Shown here piece by piece: positions 36,913-45,247 of a DNA stretch of 64,000 bases. Position 1 is the first letter of the stretch, and each line of letters starts with the position of its first letter. The position numbers and the translations under genes were made by a program. The notes below the pieces were generated by a model. The model worked only from the letters and a program-made list of their open reading frames with translations, was not told the origin of the DNA and searched no databases. Source of the stretch: Desulfobulbus propionicus (GTDB taxonomy: Bacteria > Desulfobacterota > Desulfobulbia > Desulfobulbales > Desulfobulbaceae); contig PDTE01000025.1 in the NCBI GenBank assembly GCA_002747135.1, positions 62,001-126,000 of the forward strand, read 5' to 3'.

Positions 36913-37593
36913 TCAGACAAAATGTTTACGATAAATCCGGGCCAGGCCTTCAGGATCAAGCAGATTGATTGTTTTCCCGGAAACCTTGATCAGCCCTTCA
37001 GCAGTCATTTTTGAAAAAATCCGTGACAACGTTTCTGGAGCAGTACCCAGCAAACTCGCCAGCTGCCCCTTGGGAATATCAAGAACAACCAGATCTGTTC
37101 GTCCCTGCTCTTCTGCCAGATACTGCAGATGAGCAACAAGTCTGGCCGGCACCTCTTTTAAGGTCAGACTTTCCACCTGGGCAACAAACCGGCGAAGCCG
37201 TATCGACAGCATAGCCAGAAGAGACAGGGCAAGCTCCGGGTTCTCCGTTACCATCTGAACAAACTCCTTTTTTGGGAAAAACAACACCTCACAGGCTGAC
37301 ATGGTGGAAGCGGATGCAGGAAAAGGTCTGCCATAAAAAACAGCAACCTCGCCAAAGGGTTCTCCCTGACCAAAGACGTGAAGTATCTGTTCTTTCCCTC
37401 CCGGCGACACCTTAAAGACCTTGATCTTCCCTTCAGCTACCATATAAAATCCATCGGCGGGATCACCTTCAAAAAAAATCATTTCTCCCTTGCGATATTT
37501 CCTGCTCACAGCAAGGGAAGAAACTCTCTCCAACTGTCCTTCCTCCAGCCCTCCAAAAAGAAAACTTGCGTTTATAATCTCTTTTTTTTCCAT
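36913..37593 (-). CDS. Crp/Fnr family transcriptional regulator
   Basis: 226 residues: an N-terminal cyclic-nucleotide-type beta barrel (about 10-125: EGDPADGFYMVAEGKIKVF, GEPFGEVAVFYGRPFPASA), a dimer helix and a winged helix-turn-helix (about 170-200: IPKGQLASLLGTAPETLSRI). There is no N-terminal Cys cluster, so it is not an oxygen-sensing FNR. The barrel lacks the full cAMP phosphate-binding signature (RxS/T after the Glu), so the effector is open: heme, NO or a metabolite. It stands alone. Confidence 0.9.
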   Translation of the reverse strand: MEKKEIINASFLFGGLEEGQLERVSSLAVSRKYRKGEMIFFEGDPADGFYMVAEGKIKVFKVSPGGKEQILHVFGQGEPFGEVAVFYGRPFPASASTMSACEVLFFPKKEFVQMVTENPELALSLLAMLSIRLRRFVAQVESLTLKEVPARLVAHLQYLAEEQGRTDLVVLDIPKGQLASLLGTAPETLSRIFSKMTAEGLIKVSGKTINLLDPEGLARIYRKHFV

Positions 37594-37766
37594 TTTTTTC
37601 TGTCAATCAGCAGCAATTCTTATGACGAAAAACTATCCACGCAAGGTGACTGCTTCCATCTACATCATATCAAAACAATAATAGCAGTGCGACCTGATTT
37701 TTGGTAATAGTTCACCGGCCTAATTTTTCCCGTACGTTCGAAGCGTAAATCGGTCATAGTATCTCT

Positions 37767-38300
37767 ATGCCCAAGCTATTTACTTACCGCAAACGAACCA
37801 TCACTGACGATGATGCTGCTTTTATCCGTGACCTCATTACCCGGCAACCAGACATTGGCCGTTGCGCATTATCCCGAAAAGTCTGTAAAGCCTGGCGATG
37901 GGTCCAGCCCAATGGTCATCTCAAAGATATAGTATGCCGCAGCTTGATGCTCAAACTTGAACGCGAAGGCTACCTGAAACTGCCACCGAGGATTTCAACT
38001 CCAAATAATCCACTTGCCCAAAGACGAACACCTGCAAAAATCAACATAAGCCAAGAGCCAGTCACTCTAACAGTCAAGGCTCTTTCTCCGATACAACTCG
38101 TCCAGGTCAGAAAAAGCAAGGACGAAAAAGTGTTCAATTTTCCTCTGCTCCGTACAGCTTCGCCCTAAGAGATACATACATCGGCTGGGAAAGCACCGCC
38201 AGAGACAAAAAACGTCATCTTCTTGCGTATAACACAAGATTTCTTATACTGCCCTGGGTCACCGTTTCCCACTTGGCCTCACACCTGCTGGGCTTGAGTG
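37767..38300 (+). pseudogene. DUF4338 (DruA-like) gene, broken
   Basis: The first 133 codons read like the start of DUF4338 proteins (RKRTITDDDAAFIRDLI, CALSRKVCKAWRWVQPNG, LMLKLEREGYLKLPP). The frame ends at 38168 in SP-stop. A second frame then continues with the C-terminal block: YSFALRDTYIGWE, HLLAYNTRFLILPWV, SHLASHLLG. The segment between (normally HYLGY...GE..KYLV...) is missing, so there is both an internal deletion and a frameshift, and an R1 cuts the 3' end. DUF4338 is the domain of DruA in Druantia phage defence, but single genes also travel with transposons. Confidence 0.7.
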
Positions 38301-38308
38301 CCAAAAAC

Positions 38309-38416
38309 GTAACTACTCACAGGTCACCCCTCTTTGAACGATCACGACCCGCCGCATAGAGGGGCTATAGCTGCCAATCGTGCTGGTCCCAATATGGGCA
38401 ACCTGAGAGCAGTTAC
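38309..38416. repeat. R1 repeat (core only)
   Basis: 108 bp, GTAACTACTCACAGGTCACC to CTGAGAGCAGTTAC, at the truncated end of the DUF4338 pseudogene. Confidence 0.85.
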
Positions 38417-38490
38417 ATGCTGTTTTTCTTTAATGGGGATGTCTTTTTTGACAAGGGGACGTTTAATGGGTGGCCCCTTAATAAATGTAG

Positions 38491-39255
38491 CTATATAGCA
38501 AGAACAAAAATGAAAAAGTTTGTTATTGCAAACAGTAAACACAGAGCGGAGGGGAAAATTTTTACAGGTAGTGGGTACGTGATTTTTTTTCCAAGCGAGA
38601 GAATAAAGACAATAATTGGAGAAAAAATTGATGCCAAAAGACAATTGCCGGTAACCATCATCGTTGAGAACCAAAAATGGTCTATTTCTTTAGCCCCTAT
38701 GCTATCAGAATATTTTATTATAAGCATCAGGAGTATAGGAATAGCAGGGGTTGTCAAAGCAATTAAATAGCCTAAAGATCTGGAGGTTATCAACTTGTAA
38801 TCAAATTGTCTTTTTTCGTAAAAAAACAACAGGAGAGTAAAAACGATATTACAAACACTAACAAGAACAATTTGTTGTGAAACACCGGATAACGAAGAAT
38901 TTATGCCATATACGCCAGATACCACCCCACAAAGGAAAAGGGTGTATATAATTTTGTTATTTTCACTTTGGTTCACTGAAGTCACTTTCAAGCCTCCGTT
39001 TGTTACCAGACAGTACCATTGTTGGAGGTGGAGCAAGATGATCCATTGGCACAATGACTCGATTTCACCAGCATGACCGCTGTGATAGATTCCTCCAGGA
39101 TCGAAAAAAATATGTTTTAGCGGATCTGTTCTTGCGTCATAACTGTTTGCTGTTCCTCGGCAATCATTAGTTGCCAACACACCATTTTCATCATAGTAAC
39201 ATTCTTGCTGCTTGTTTTCAGGGCATGTCTCCTCTTCTTGAATTTCTTGGTACAT
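38491..39255 (-). CDS. Membrane protein, unknown function
   Basis: About 254 residues from the ATG at 39255 (MYQEIQEEETCPEN). The N-terminal 80 residues are soluble and Cys/Gly-rich (ECYYDENGVLATNDCRG, DPGGIYHSGHAG). Four or so membrane helices follow (ILVSVCNIVFTLLLFF-like, LIALTTPAIPILLMLII, FSPIIVFILSL, LLFAITNFFIFVLAI). The ORF-track start at 39303 is TTG inside a promoter spacer and is unlikely. The MIII promoter lies about 40 bp upstream. The overlapping plus ORF 38417-38770 is the less convincing strand. Base composition is more AT-rich than its neighbours. Confidence 0.5.
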   Translation of the reverse strand: MYQEIQEEETCPENKQQECYYDENGVLATNDCRGTANSYDARTDPLKHIFFDPGGIYHSGHAGEIESLCQWIILLHLQQWYCLVTNGGLKVTSVNQSENNKIIYTLFLCGVVSGVYGINSSLSGVSQQIVLVSVCNIVFTLLLFFYEKRQFDYKLITSRSLGYLIALTTPAIPILLMLIIKYSDSIGAKEIDHFWFSTMMVTGNCLLASIFSPIIVFILSLGKKITYPLPVKIFPSALCLLFAITNFFIFVLAI

Positions 39256-39262
39256 GAATTTC

Positions 39263-39339
39263 GGAAACACCTTATCTATTTTTTCGACCCCGTGATTATA
39301 CAAATGCTTTATCTTCTGTCAATAAACAAGGTGTCCCCT
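39263..39339 (-). mobile_element. MIII element, copy 1
   Basis: Ends GGAAACACCTT and AAGGTGTCCCC are imperfect inverted repeats. The internal sequence is nearly identical to copies at 40365 and 42957. Confidence 0.75.
39295..39322 (-). promoter_or_regulatory. Promoter carried by MIII copy 1
   Basis: TTGACA, 16 bp, TATAAT on the minus strand: both hexamers match the sigma-70 consensus. It points at the membrane-protein ORF, giving a leader of about 30 nt. Confidence 0.7.
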
Positions 39340-39612
39340 GAATTTCCATTCTATCTCTGAAGCGGTGGGGCTTGGTTGTCTTTAAGTGTTATTTGTATCT
39401 TCTATTTTTGGCTATTCCCATGGGAACGTATATTTCATACAAAACGCTGCAATATATGAAGAAAAATCGAACAGATGACACCTATCTGTGAGGAAACCGG
39501 GGACACGATAAACATCGCCAATGAAGAGTTCACCGGATTGTCCGGTGTAACGGCTTATTGAAATCTTCCAAACTCAAACACTGCAGCCTTTGAGTTCAGA
39601 ATTTTGCGGGTA
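39340..39612. other. Gap without recognised gene
   Basis: AT-rich sequence between MIII copy 1 and the toxin gene. Short frames only; no repeat of the families named here. Confidence 0.5.
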
Positions 39613-39882
39613 TTAAGGGAAAAAACGATAGATTTCTTTGCGGTGGAGTACCCGAACAAAGGTTACCAGATCATCTTCGACAGTGATGCCGATACGGTAA
39701 TCACCGGTTCTTATGCGGTAATACCTGCCCTCAGCCTTGAGTTGCTTGAGGTTGATAATATCTGAGACAACCTCAGACTGTTCAACGGCTTCAATGATCC
39801 CCTGAATCTGCACGAGAAGCTGAGGATTCTTTCGATGCTTTCGGAGATCCTTGGCAAAACTTTTAGTAAACTGCGTCCTCAT
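39613..39882 (-). CDS. RelE/ParE-type toxin
   Basis: 89 residues with the RelE-like fold pattern: FTKSFAKDLRKHRKNPQ, then LKAEGRYYRIRTGDYRIGI and VRVLHRKEIYRFFP. RelE enzymes cut mRNA in the ribosome; ParE poison gyrase. The basic residues RIRTGDYRIGI and the C-terminal Tyr fit RelE better. The start overlaps the antitoxin stop by 4 bp (ATGA). Confidence 0.9.
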   Translation of the reverse strand: MRTQFTKSFAKDLRKHRKNPQLLVQIQGIIEAVEQSEVVSDIINLKQLKAEGRYYRIRTGDYRIGITVEDDLVTFVRVLHRKEIYRFFP

Positions 39883-40094
39883 GCGGAACCTTCAGAACCA
39901 CCAAGAATCCCAAAAATCTCATCACGTTCTACAAGGCCGGAATCTTCACCATCTTTAATGGCATGAATCATGGCCACATCTTCCAAGGCCTCGACCAGGA
40001 GTTCCTGGACCATATCCTTCTTTTCTTCAATTGCCTCAATGATAGCCTGCTTCATGAGATTCTTGAGTTTAGTGTCATCAACTGTCGCTTGCAT
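39879..40094 (-). CDS. Antitoxin partner of the RelE/ParE toxin
   Basis: 71 residues, helical and acidic (AIIEAIEEKKDMVQELLVEALEDV). It precedes and overlaps the toxin, the normal type II order. The length and toxin coupling support the role; sequence alone does not place it in one antitoxin family. An MII element ends 24 bp before its start codon and may contain or displace its promoter. Confidence 0.82.
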   Translation of the reverse strand: MQATVDDTKLKNLMKQAIIEAIEEKKDMVQELLVEALEDVAMIHAIKDGEDSGLVERDEIFGILGGSEGSA

Positions 40095-40117
40095 ATCTAT
40101 ACCCCGTATGCCTTTTT

Positions 40118-40233
40118 AAGGGTGTTGAAACAATCAATCTATCTCCTTGAAACTACGTTGTTTTGCAAGGAAAACCTTTTCGTCGAGTTTGCGCAGAACT
40201 ACAAAGGGTTACGCTGATCTTTTCAACACCCTT
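40118..40233. mobile_element. MII MITE, copy 2
   Basis: 116 bp, AAGGGTGTTGAAAC to TTTTCAACACCCTT. No matching target duplication flanks it, unlike copies 1 and 3. Confidence 0.85.
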
Positions 40234-40364
40234 GTAATATCTTTTCGCCAAGAGTCATTTTAGTCACCTTATTGTATCTAAAATCCGTTCCAGTTGCACT
40301 ATAAGGCATATTTATATCAAATAAAAGTTCTCTTGGCTCAAGAAGAAGATTGACTCGATGTTTC

Positions 40365-40444
40365 GGGGACATCTTACTTATTTATTGACAGAAGATAAAG
40401 CATTTGTATAATCACGGGGTTAAAAAAATAGATAAGATATTTCC
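40365..40444 (+). mobile_element. MIII element, copy 2
   Basis: GGGGACATCTTACTTATTTA to GATAAGATATTTCC; the ends are imperfect inverted repeats. Confidence 0.78.
40385..40412 (+). promoter_or_regulatory. Promoter carried by MIII copy 2
   Basis: TTGACA, 16 bp, TATAAT, identical to the promoter in copy 1 but pointing right, toward 40501. Confidence 0.65.
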
Positions 40445-40500
40445 GGAATTCCCGTATAGTCTTTATTTCTATTGGGCAACTATAGTTCCAGTCATATGAC

Positions 40501-40854
40501 TTGATATTTTGGCCAAAATCGTGTAGCTTAATCGCGCTCGAAGTTCATCCAAAAAGTAACAAATTCATTACAATTCCCTTGACAGTTAATTTTGTTCATC
40601 AAAAGCAGCATCGTCTTGCCACAAGGCATCTTCAACCTCACGAGTTTTCATTATTAAACCAGCGCAGGTTTTGGCAGCGGGAAATTCCGAGGACACTTTA
40701 CTTATTACATCTCACGTTGGGGGAAGAACCGCAGCGACAGGGACCACCGCCAGGGGATGGGCTGAAGTCACCACTGGTGAAGCAGGTGCAGACCTGCCAG
40801 GAAAAGCATCAATACGACTTCTTCGATGACGGGTGGTCCGGTTATATGAATTAG
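40501..40854 (+). CDS. Doubtful ORF, unknown product
   Basis: 117 codons with no recognised motif and no clear ribosome site. It lies 90 bp downstream of a mobile promoter. The Pro/Gln-rich middle (EEPQRQGPPPGDGLKSP) does not look like a conserved domain. It may be a gene remnant or non-coding. Confidence 0.2.
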   Translation: MIFWPKSCSLIALEVHPKSNKFITIPLTVNFVHQKQHRLATRHLQPHEFSLLNQRRFWQREIPRTLYLLHLTLGEEPQRQGPPPGDGLKSPLVKQVQTCQEKHQYDFFDDGWSGYMN

Positions 40855-40861
40855 TTAGTAC

Positions 40862-40942
40862 CTTACTCTTCATTTCCTGTCATAAAAAACAAGAAATTAT
40901 TTGAGGTGTAATGCCTCTTGGGTTGCGGGTTTTCCGCATTAG
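40862..40942 (+). repeat. MIV element, copy 3
   Basis: CTTACTCTTCATTTCCTGTC to GCGGGTTTTCCGCATTAG. 40943-41361 holds no convincing gene; frames there have poor composition. Confidence 0.8.
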
Positions 40943-41361
40943 GATTTGATCTGACCCCTCTTTTCAATCTGATACCCACCTCTATGCTCCCTTCCGATGG
41001 TGGTCATGCTCATTGCATGATGCTGACAGCCGTACGATACAATGCAATTTCAAATTCATTCAACCTGTCGTTGATTTTTTGCCTGCTACTCTTTAATATT
41101 AAACCTGTTTTACCTGATGATGTTCACCGCTCCGCCAATTGGCTGCGTAGTGCAGGTTGGCTTGGGAGATTTGCTCGAGATAAAGGCGTCGCTGGAGATG
41201 AAAACAGGGTTTGCGGACCTGTTTTTTGTCGCTTATTCAGCTCTTCAAGCATGTCGCGGAAAGCGATTTCCTGTCACTTTTCTGGTGGCCCCGCTGGCCT
41301 ACCACCGGCTGGCAGTCGTCGCGACCCAATAAGCTTCCTCCAAAAGAAAAAAAACACACCC

Positions 41362-41697
41362 ATGAAGCTAGGTCGATCCACTCTTTCCGTTCCCGGCCTC
41401 CTGGCAAAAATGCACACCAGGGCCTCCCAGAGCACGGCCTATGCCATTTTGTTCGATGGCAAAGGTGCCATTCATCCACGTCAAATCGACATCATCAATC
41501 AGACCTTTTCACCAGCCAAAGAGGATGTGGACCGGGTCATGAAAGTGCTATACGCCTGCGAAACCGTCAAGGCCAAGGGCCACGGGGCGGCCGCTGTCGA
41601 GGGTCGTATGATTGATGGCGTCGCAGTACGGATGGTCCGGCAATTGAAGGACCGTGCCGAATATCTGGGACGTTTGAATGCCGGTGAAGATGAATAA
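41362..41697 (+). pseudogene. CitE-like lyase gene with internal deletion
   Basis: From the ATG at 41362 the first 20 residues (MKLGRSTLSVPGLLAKMHTR) look like the N-terminus of HpcH/HpaI-CitE enzymes. The frame then jumps to the C-terminal block: FDGKGAIHPRQIDIINQTFS and EGRMIDGVAVRMV. Full-length relatives have about 290-330 residues; here there are 111, so about 180 internal codons, including the acid residues that bind Mg2+, are gone without breaking the frame. Relatives are citrate lyase beta, malyl-CoA lyase and similar. The ORF-track start at 40918 lies inside MIV and is not credible. Confidence 0.65.
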
Positions 41698-41729
41698 AAA
41701 CGTAATTTCAATTATCGAGGCCGCACGTA

Positions 41730-41845
41730 AAGGGTGTTGAAATAATCAATCTATCTCTTTGAAACTGTGTTGCTTTGCAAGGAAAACCTTTTCGTCGAGT
41801 TTGCGCAGAACTACAAAGAGTTACGCTGATCTTTTCAACACCCTT
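41730..41845. mobile_element. MII MITE, copy 3
   Basis: 116 bp with the same inverted ends. It is flanked by 5-bp target duplications ACGTA (41725-41729 and 41846-41850). Confidence 0.9.
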
Positions 41846-41932
41846 ACGTATGCCGTTCATCTTAAAAAAACATGAAGACTTTGGCGATGTTGATCAACAA
41901 CGGATTATAATGACAATTGAAAGGAGCCTAAA

Positions 41933-42935
41933 ATGAAAAAACTTATTCAGAAATTGAAGGTTGTTTTTCTCTCTTTTTCGCTTGTATCTCTTTTTGCAGG
42001 CACTGTCTTTGCCGGCTGGGACCATAGCAAAGATTTACCGGAGTCAAAAGATATTCCGGGTCTACCGCGCTACGAGGGTAGTATTATTAGTGGCTATCGA
42101 CTCCAAAGATTTGCTCAGGCCGACTTTCCTCTGGGGAAATGGGTGAAACGTAAAGGCTGGGAAAAAACAGTACGAAAAATGGGAAGACGCACACGAATTA
42201 TCTACCTGCCACCCAGGGACAGAAGTGCCCTGGAGGTTATGCTTAACTATAAGCAGGCGCTGAAAGAGTTGGGCTATGAAACCCTCTATGAGTGTTCCGG
42301 TTACAATGAGTGCGGAAAGAAAGTGGAAAAATTCTACCAGGATAGCGAGTATGGTAAAAAACTGACAGACACGCAACTCCAGGAGTATGCCTTTTCCAGC
42401 GTCGAAAACCCCCAGCTTTTTACCGGGAAGGCCTTGATTGATGGCAAAGAGTCCTACATTTTTATTTTTACCGGTTATCAGCAGAATTACTCTGCCTATG
42501 CCTCCGAAGCCGACAAACGGGTGGCTGTTTTTGTTGAAGAGGTCAGGGTCAAGCCAATGGAAAGTAAAATGGAAGTGATCAAGGCGGGGAAGATGGATAG
42601 CACTATCGCCCAAAAGGGTCGGGTCGCTATCTATGGAATTTATTTTGACACGGACAAGGCTGTCATCAAACCGGAATCACAGCCTCAACTTGAAGAAATG
42701 GCCAGTTTTCTGAAACAGAAACCCGATCTCAACGTCTTTATCGTTGGCCATACGGACACAACATGGATCTGTCTTTAAGAAGAGCACAAGCGGTGACAAC
42801 CAAACTGACGACCGATTTCGGCATCTCTTCAAGCCGTCTTTTTCCCAGAGGTGTTGCCAGCTTGGCACCAGTGACATCAAACGATAGCGATGAGGGGCGT
42901 GCTAAAAACCGCCGGGTTGAAATGGTTCAAAAATG
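41933..42935 (+). pseudogene. DUF4892/OmpA-family outer membrane protein, frameshifted
   Basis: Starts well: ribosome site AAAGGAG and a signal peptide (VVFLSFSLVSLFAGTVFA). A DUF4892-like region follows (DIPGLPRYEGSIISGY), then an OmpA C-terminal domain begins (IYFDTDKAVIKPESQPQL, VFIVGHTD). After GHTD the frame ends at 42778. The rest of the OmpA domain continues in another frame: NMDLSLRRAQAV, FGISSSRLFPRGVASL, GRAKNRRVEMVQK, ending at 42935. A few residues around the peptidoglycan-binding loop are missing, so a small deletion caused the shift. A sequencing error cannot be excluded. Confidence 0.82.
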
Positions 42936-42956
42936 ATTATGGTACTAAGAGGTTCC

Positions 42957-43036
42957 AGGGACATCTTACTTATTTATTGACAGAAGATAAGGCATTTGTC
43001 TAATCACGGGGTCGAAAAAATAGATGAGATGTCCCC
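42957..43036 (+). mobile_element. MIII element, copy 3
   Basis: AGGGACATCTTACTTATTTA to GATGAGATGTCCCC. Its internal promoter is TTGACA, 16 bp, TCTAAT (42977-43004), slightly weaker than in copies 1 and 2. Confidence 0.78.
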
Positions 43037-43109
43037 GAAATTTCTCTTCAATATTGCCACTACCCAGCATGGCTGGATCAGGCTTGCCAGCCACAAGCGA
43101 ACCCTGAAC

Positions 43110-43179
43110 GCTCGTCACTTCGGCAAAAGATGCGCATAAACAGAGACGGCTATCCAGACCTGTGTTTTGACGGCATTCA
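43110..43179 (-). pseudogene. Possible IS4-type transposase scrap
   Basis: The minus frame reads MMNAVKTQVWIAVSVYA, like the 'ENAVKTQIWIAVSVY' segment near the end of some IS4-family transposases. It breaks off after about 20 residues. Weak but distinctive. Confidence 0.4.
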
Positions 43180-43941
43180 TCATTTATTACCAGAGTGCTC
43201 AACCTGCATGATTTTCTGGTACAGGTCAACGGACAGCTCCTGAGCCTGGTTTAATTCTTCCCACGACATGGCTGCCAGTAAGTTATTGCGTTGAATCAGG
43301 GCCATCCTGTTTCCTTGACTGGCCGAAAGTGAATACCATGCATAGCCCTGAGCCAGGTCTGTTTCTGTGCCGATCCCGGCAGAATACATCATGCCCAGGT
43401 TGGCCTGAGCCATATTGTCGCCAAGCATAGCTGCTTTGGTGTACAGCTCAAGCGCACGTTTCAATTGCCTTTTGCCGTCAAGACCATGGTAAAAAATAAA
43501 AGCAAGGTCATTGATTGCCTTCAGGTTTCCTGCTTCTGACGCAGGTACAAGCCATCTTTTGGCCTGGTCATAGCTCTGGGGAACCCCTGTGCCTCTTAAG
43601 TACATACTTCCAAGTATCTGCATGGATTCAGGGGTCGTCTTCCCCTGCTCTGCTGCTTGCAAGAGGTATTTGAAAGAACGCACTGGATCAGGATCAGTGC
43701 CCATTCCCTTGAAAAGCATTCCCCCGGCAATAAATTGAGCTTCAGCGTCACCTCTGTTTGCGGCCAGTAAATAATATTTCAACGCTTTTGCATAATCTAC
43801 CGGAACTTTTCTGCCGTTATAATACTTATATCCCTGCACTTTATAGCGGATAGCCTGTTCATCTAATTCCTTGCTGAAAAGAGGGGTTGGCAAGGTGAAA
43901 AAAAATACGACAAGAAGAAGATATCCTGTACATTTGTGCAT
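43180..43941 (-). CDS. Sel1-repeat (SLR) exported protein
   Basis: About 253 residues from the ATG at 43941 (MHKCTGYLLLVVFFFTLP), which begins with a signal peptide. The rest is a row of Sel1 repeats: YAKALKYYLLAANRGDAEAQ, GTGVPQSYDQAKRWLVPASE, LGDNMAQANLGMMYSAGIG and others, about five or six units. These form a solenoid for protein contacts, probably in the periplasm. No partner is indicated by the neighbours. The ORF-track start at 44073 adds 44 residues without support. Confidence 0.85.
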   Translation of the reverse strand: MHKCTGYLLLVVFFFTLPTPLFSKELDEQAIRYKVQGYKYYNGRKVPVDYAKALKYYLLAANRGDAEAQFIAGGMLFKGMGTDPDPVRSFKYLLQAAEQGKTTPESMQILGSMYLRGTGVPQSYDQAKRWLVPASEAGNLKAINDLAFIFYHGLDGKRQLKRALELYTKAAMLGDNMAQANLGMMYSAGIGTETDLAQGYAWYSLSASQGNRMALIQRNNLLAAMSWEELNQAQELSVDLYQKIMQVEHSGNK

Positions 43942-44055
43942 TGTAATAACTATCCTGGAATTGTTTTCGGATAAAAAAAATAATCCGCAACCATTGACGA
44001 TAAGAATGATCACCTGATCTGTGCTTCTTCGTGCCTCTCCACTGCCATGCGCCCA

Positions 44056-44240
44056 GTAACTGATCACGGGCACTTCATCCTTGCACGATCACCAGTGCCC
44101 GCATACTCTTGCACACGAAAGTCTTACTTCGCCTGCTTACCTGCTCGAAAGAGTACCTGTCCAAATCTGTTGCACCCGTGACCAGTTACACCTCAGAAAC
44201 AGAGAATAACGCTTAAAGTACAGCCCCCATTATTGGTTAC
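44056..44240. repeat. R2 repeat
   Basis: 185 bp, GTAACTGATCACGGGCACTT to CCATTATTGGTTAC, in the divergent gap upstream of the PHP gene. Confidence 0.85.
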
Positions 44241-44356
44241 TGCACGCACCATCTGTCTATTTGCTCCTTGCGCAAAACAGGCTGCCTGAGTAAGTTTACT
44301 GTAATCTGAAGAATATTGAAAATCATATAAACCTTGTAACGCCTGAATCACTAACC

Positions 44357-45208
44357 ATGTGCATAGATCTACATATGCATTCCATACATTCCGACGGCAC
44401 CCTGGCCCCGACAGAACTTGTTACACTGGCAGCCTCTCAAGGGATCAAGGCCGTCTCCCTGACAGATCACGATACCATGGCTGGGGTGAGCGAAGCAAAA
44501 ATTGCCGGACAAAATCATAATATTCTCGTTATGAACGGGGTAGAGGTCAGTGCCCGGTATGATGATATCAGCGTCCATATCCTCGGTTATGGACAGGAAC
44601 TAGACAATCCTGCTTTCAACAACCTGCTCAAGGCGTTACAGGAAGGACGGGAAGAAAGAAATAAAAAGGTACTGGTATCCCTTGAAAAAACCGGGATACC
44701 CATTACCAGGGAAGAATTGGATGAGGTCTCGTCCACCGGGTTAACCGGAAGACCACATATCGCGACTATCCTCATGAAAAAAGGTGTTGTGAAATCCTTT
44801 CGGGAAGCCTTTGACCGCTACCTGGGAAAAGGAAAAAAAGCGTGGCACAGCCGCTTCTGTTATCCGGCAGAAGAGACCATAGCTGCCATACATGGTGCTG
44901 GGGGGGCCGCAGTCCTTGCTCATCCTGGTCATATAGATCATTCCATGCAGGCGCAGCCGGCGATTATCAGGAAGCTGGCAGAGTATGGCCTGGACGGTCT
45001 TGAAGTCATCTACCCCACACACACCCGGCATATGCAGGCAAAACTAAGTGAACTTGCCAGCAGAAACCATTTACTCGTAACAGGCGGCAGTGATTACCAC
45101 GGCCATACTCGTCCGGCGAACAAAATGGCATGTATCAACAGTTCATTCTGCCCGTCAGAAAAATTACTTTTCCCCCTGATGGAAAGAATCCAAACACACA
45201 GCCAGTAA
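44357..45208 (+). CDS. PHP domain phosphoesterase
   Basis: 283 residues of the PHP fold with all metal clusters: DLHMHSIHSDGTL (His/Asp), SLTDHDTMAG, GVEVSAR, AHPGHIDH and GGSDYHG. Closest in layout to RNase AM / 3',5'-nucleotide bisphosphate phosphatases such as YciV, which recycle pAp and trim short RNAs. It is followed after 39 bp by the sigma-54 regulator, so co-transcription is possible. Confidence 0.92.
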   Translation: MCIDLHMHSIHSDGTLAPTELVTLAASQGIKAVSLTDHDTMAGVSEAKIAGQNHNILVMNGVEVSARYDDISVHILGYGQELDNPAFNNLLKALQEGREERNKKVLVSLEKTGIPITREELDEVSSTGLTGRPHIATILMKKGVVKSFREAFDRYLGKGKKAWHSRFCYPAEETIAAIHGAGGAAVLAHPGHIDHSMQAQPAIIRKLAEYGLDGLEVIYPTHTRHMQAKLSELASRNHLLVTGGSDYHGHTRPANKMACINSSFCPSEKLLFPLMERIQTHSQ

Positions 45209-45247
45209 TACCTCTGTCAATTCTGTGCAATTTTTTAGTGATGAAAC

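Noticed and set aside
38417-38770. Plus-strand ORF of 117 codons
   Set aside because: It overlaps the minus-strand membrane ORF, starts in R1 sequence, and the opposite strand has a promoter and clear membrane helices.
40918-41361. N-terminal 148 codons of ORF 40918-41697 as coding
   Set aside because: It begins in MIV, has poor composition and precedes a recognisable CitE N-terminus at 41362.
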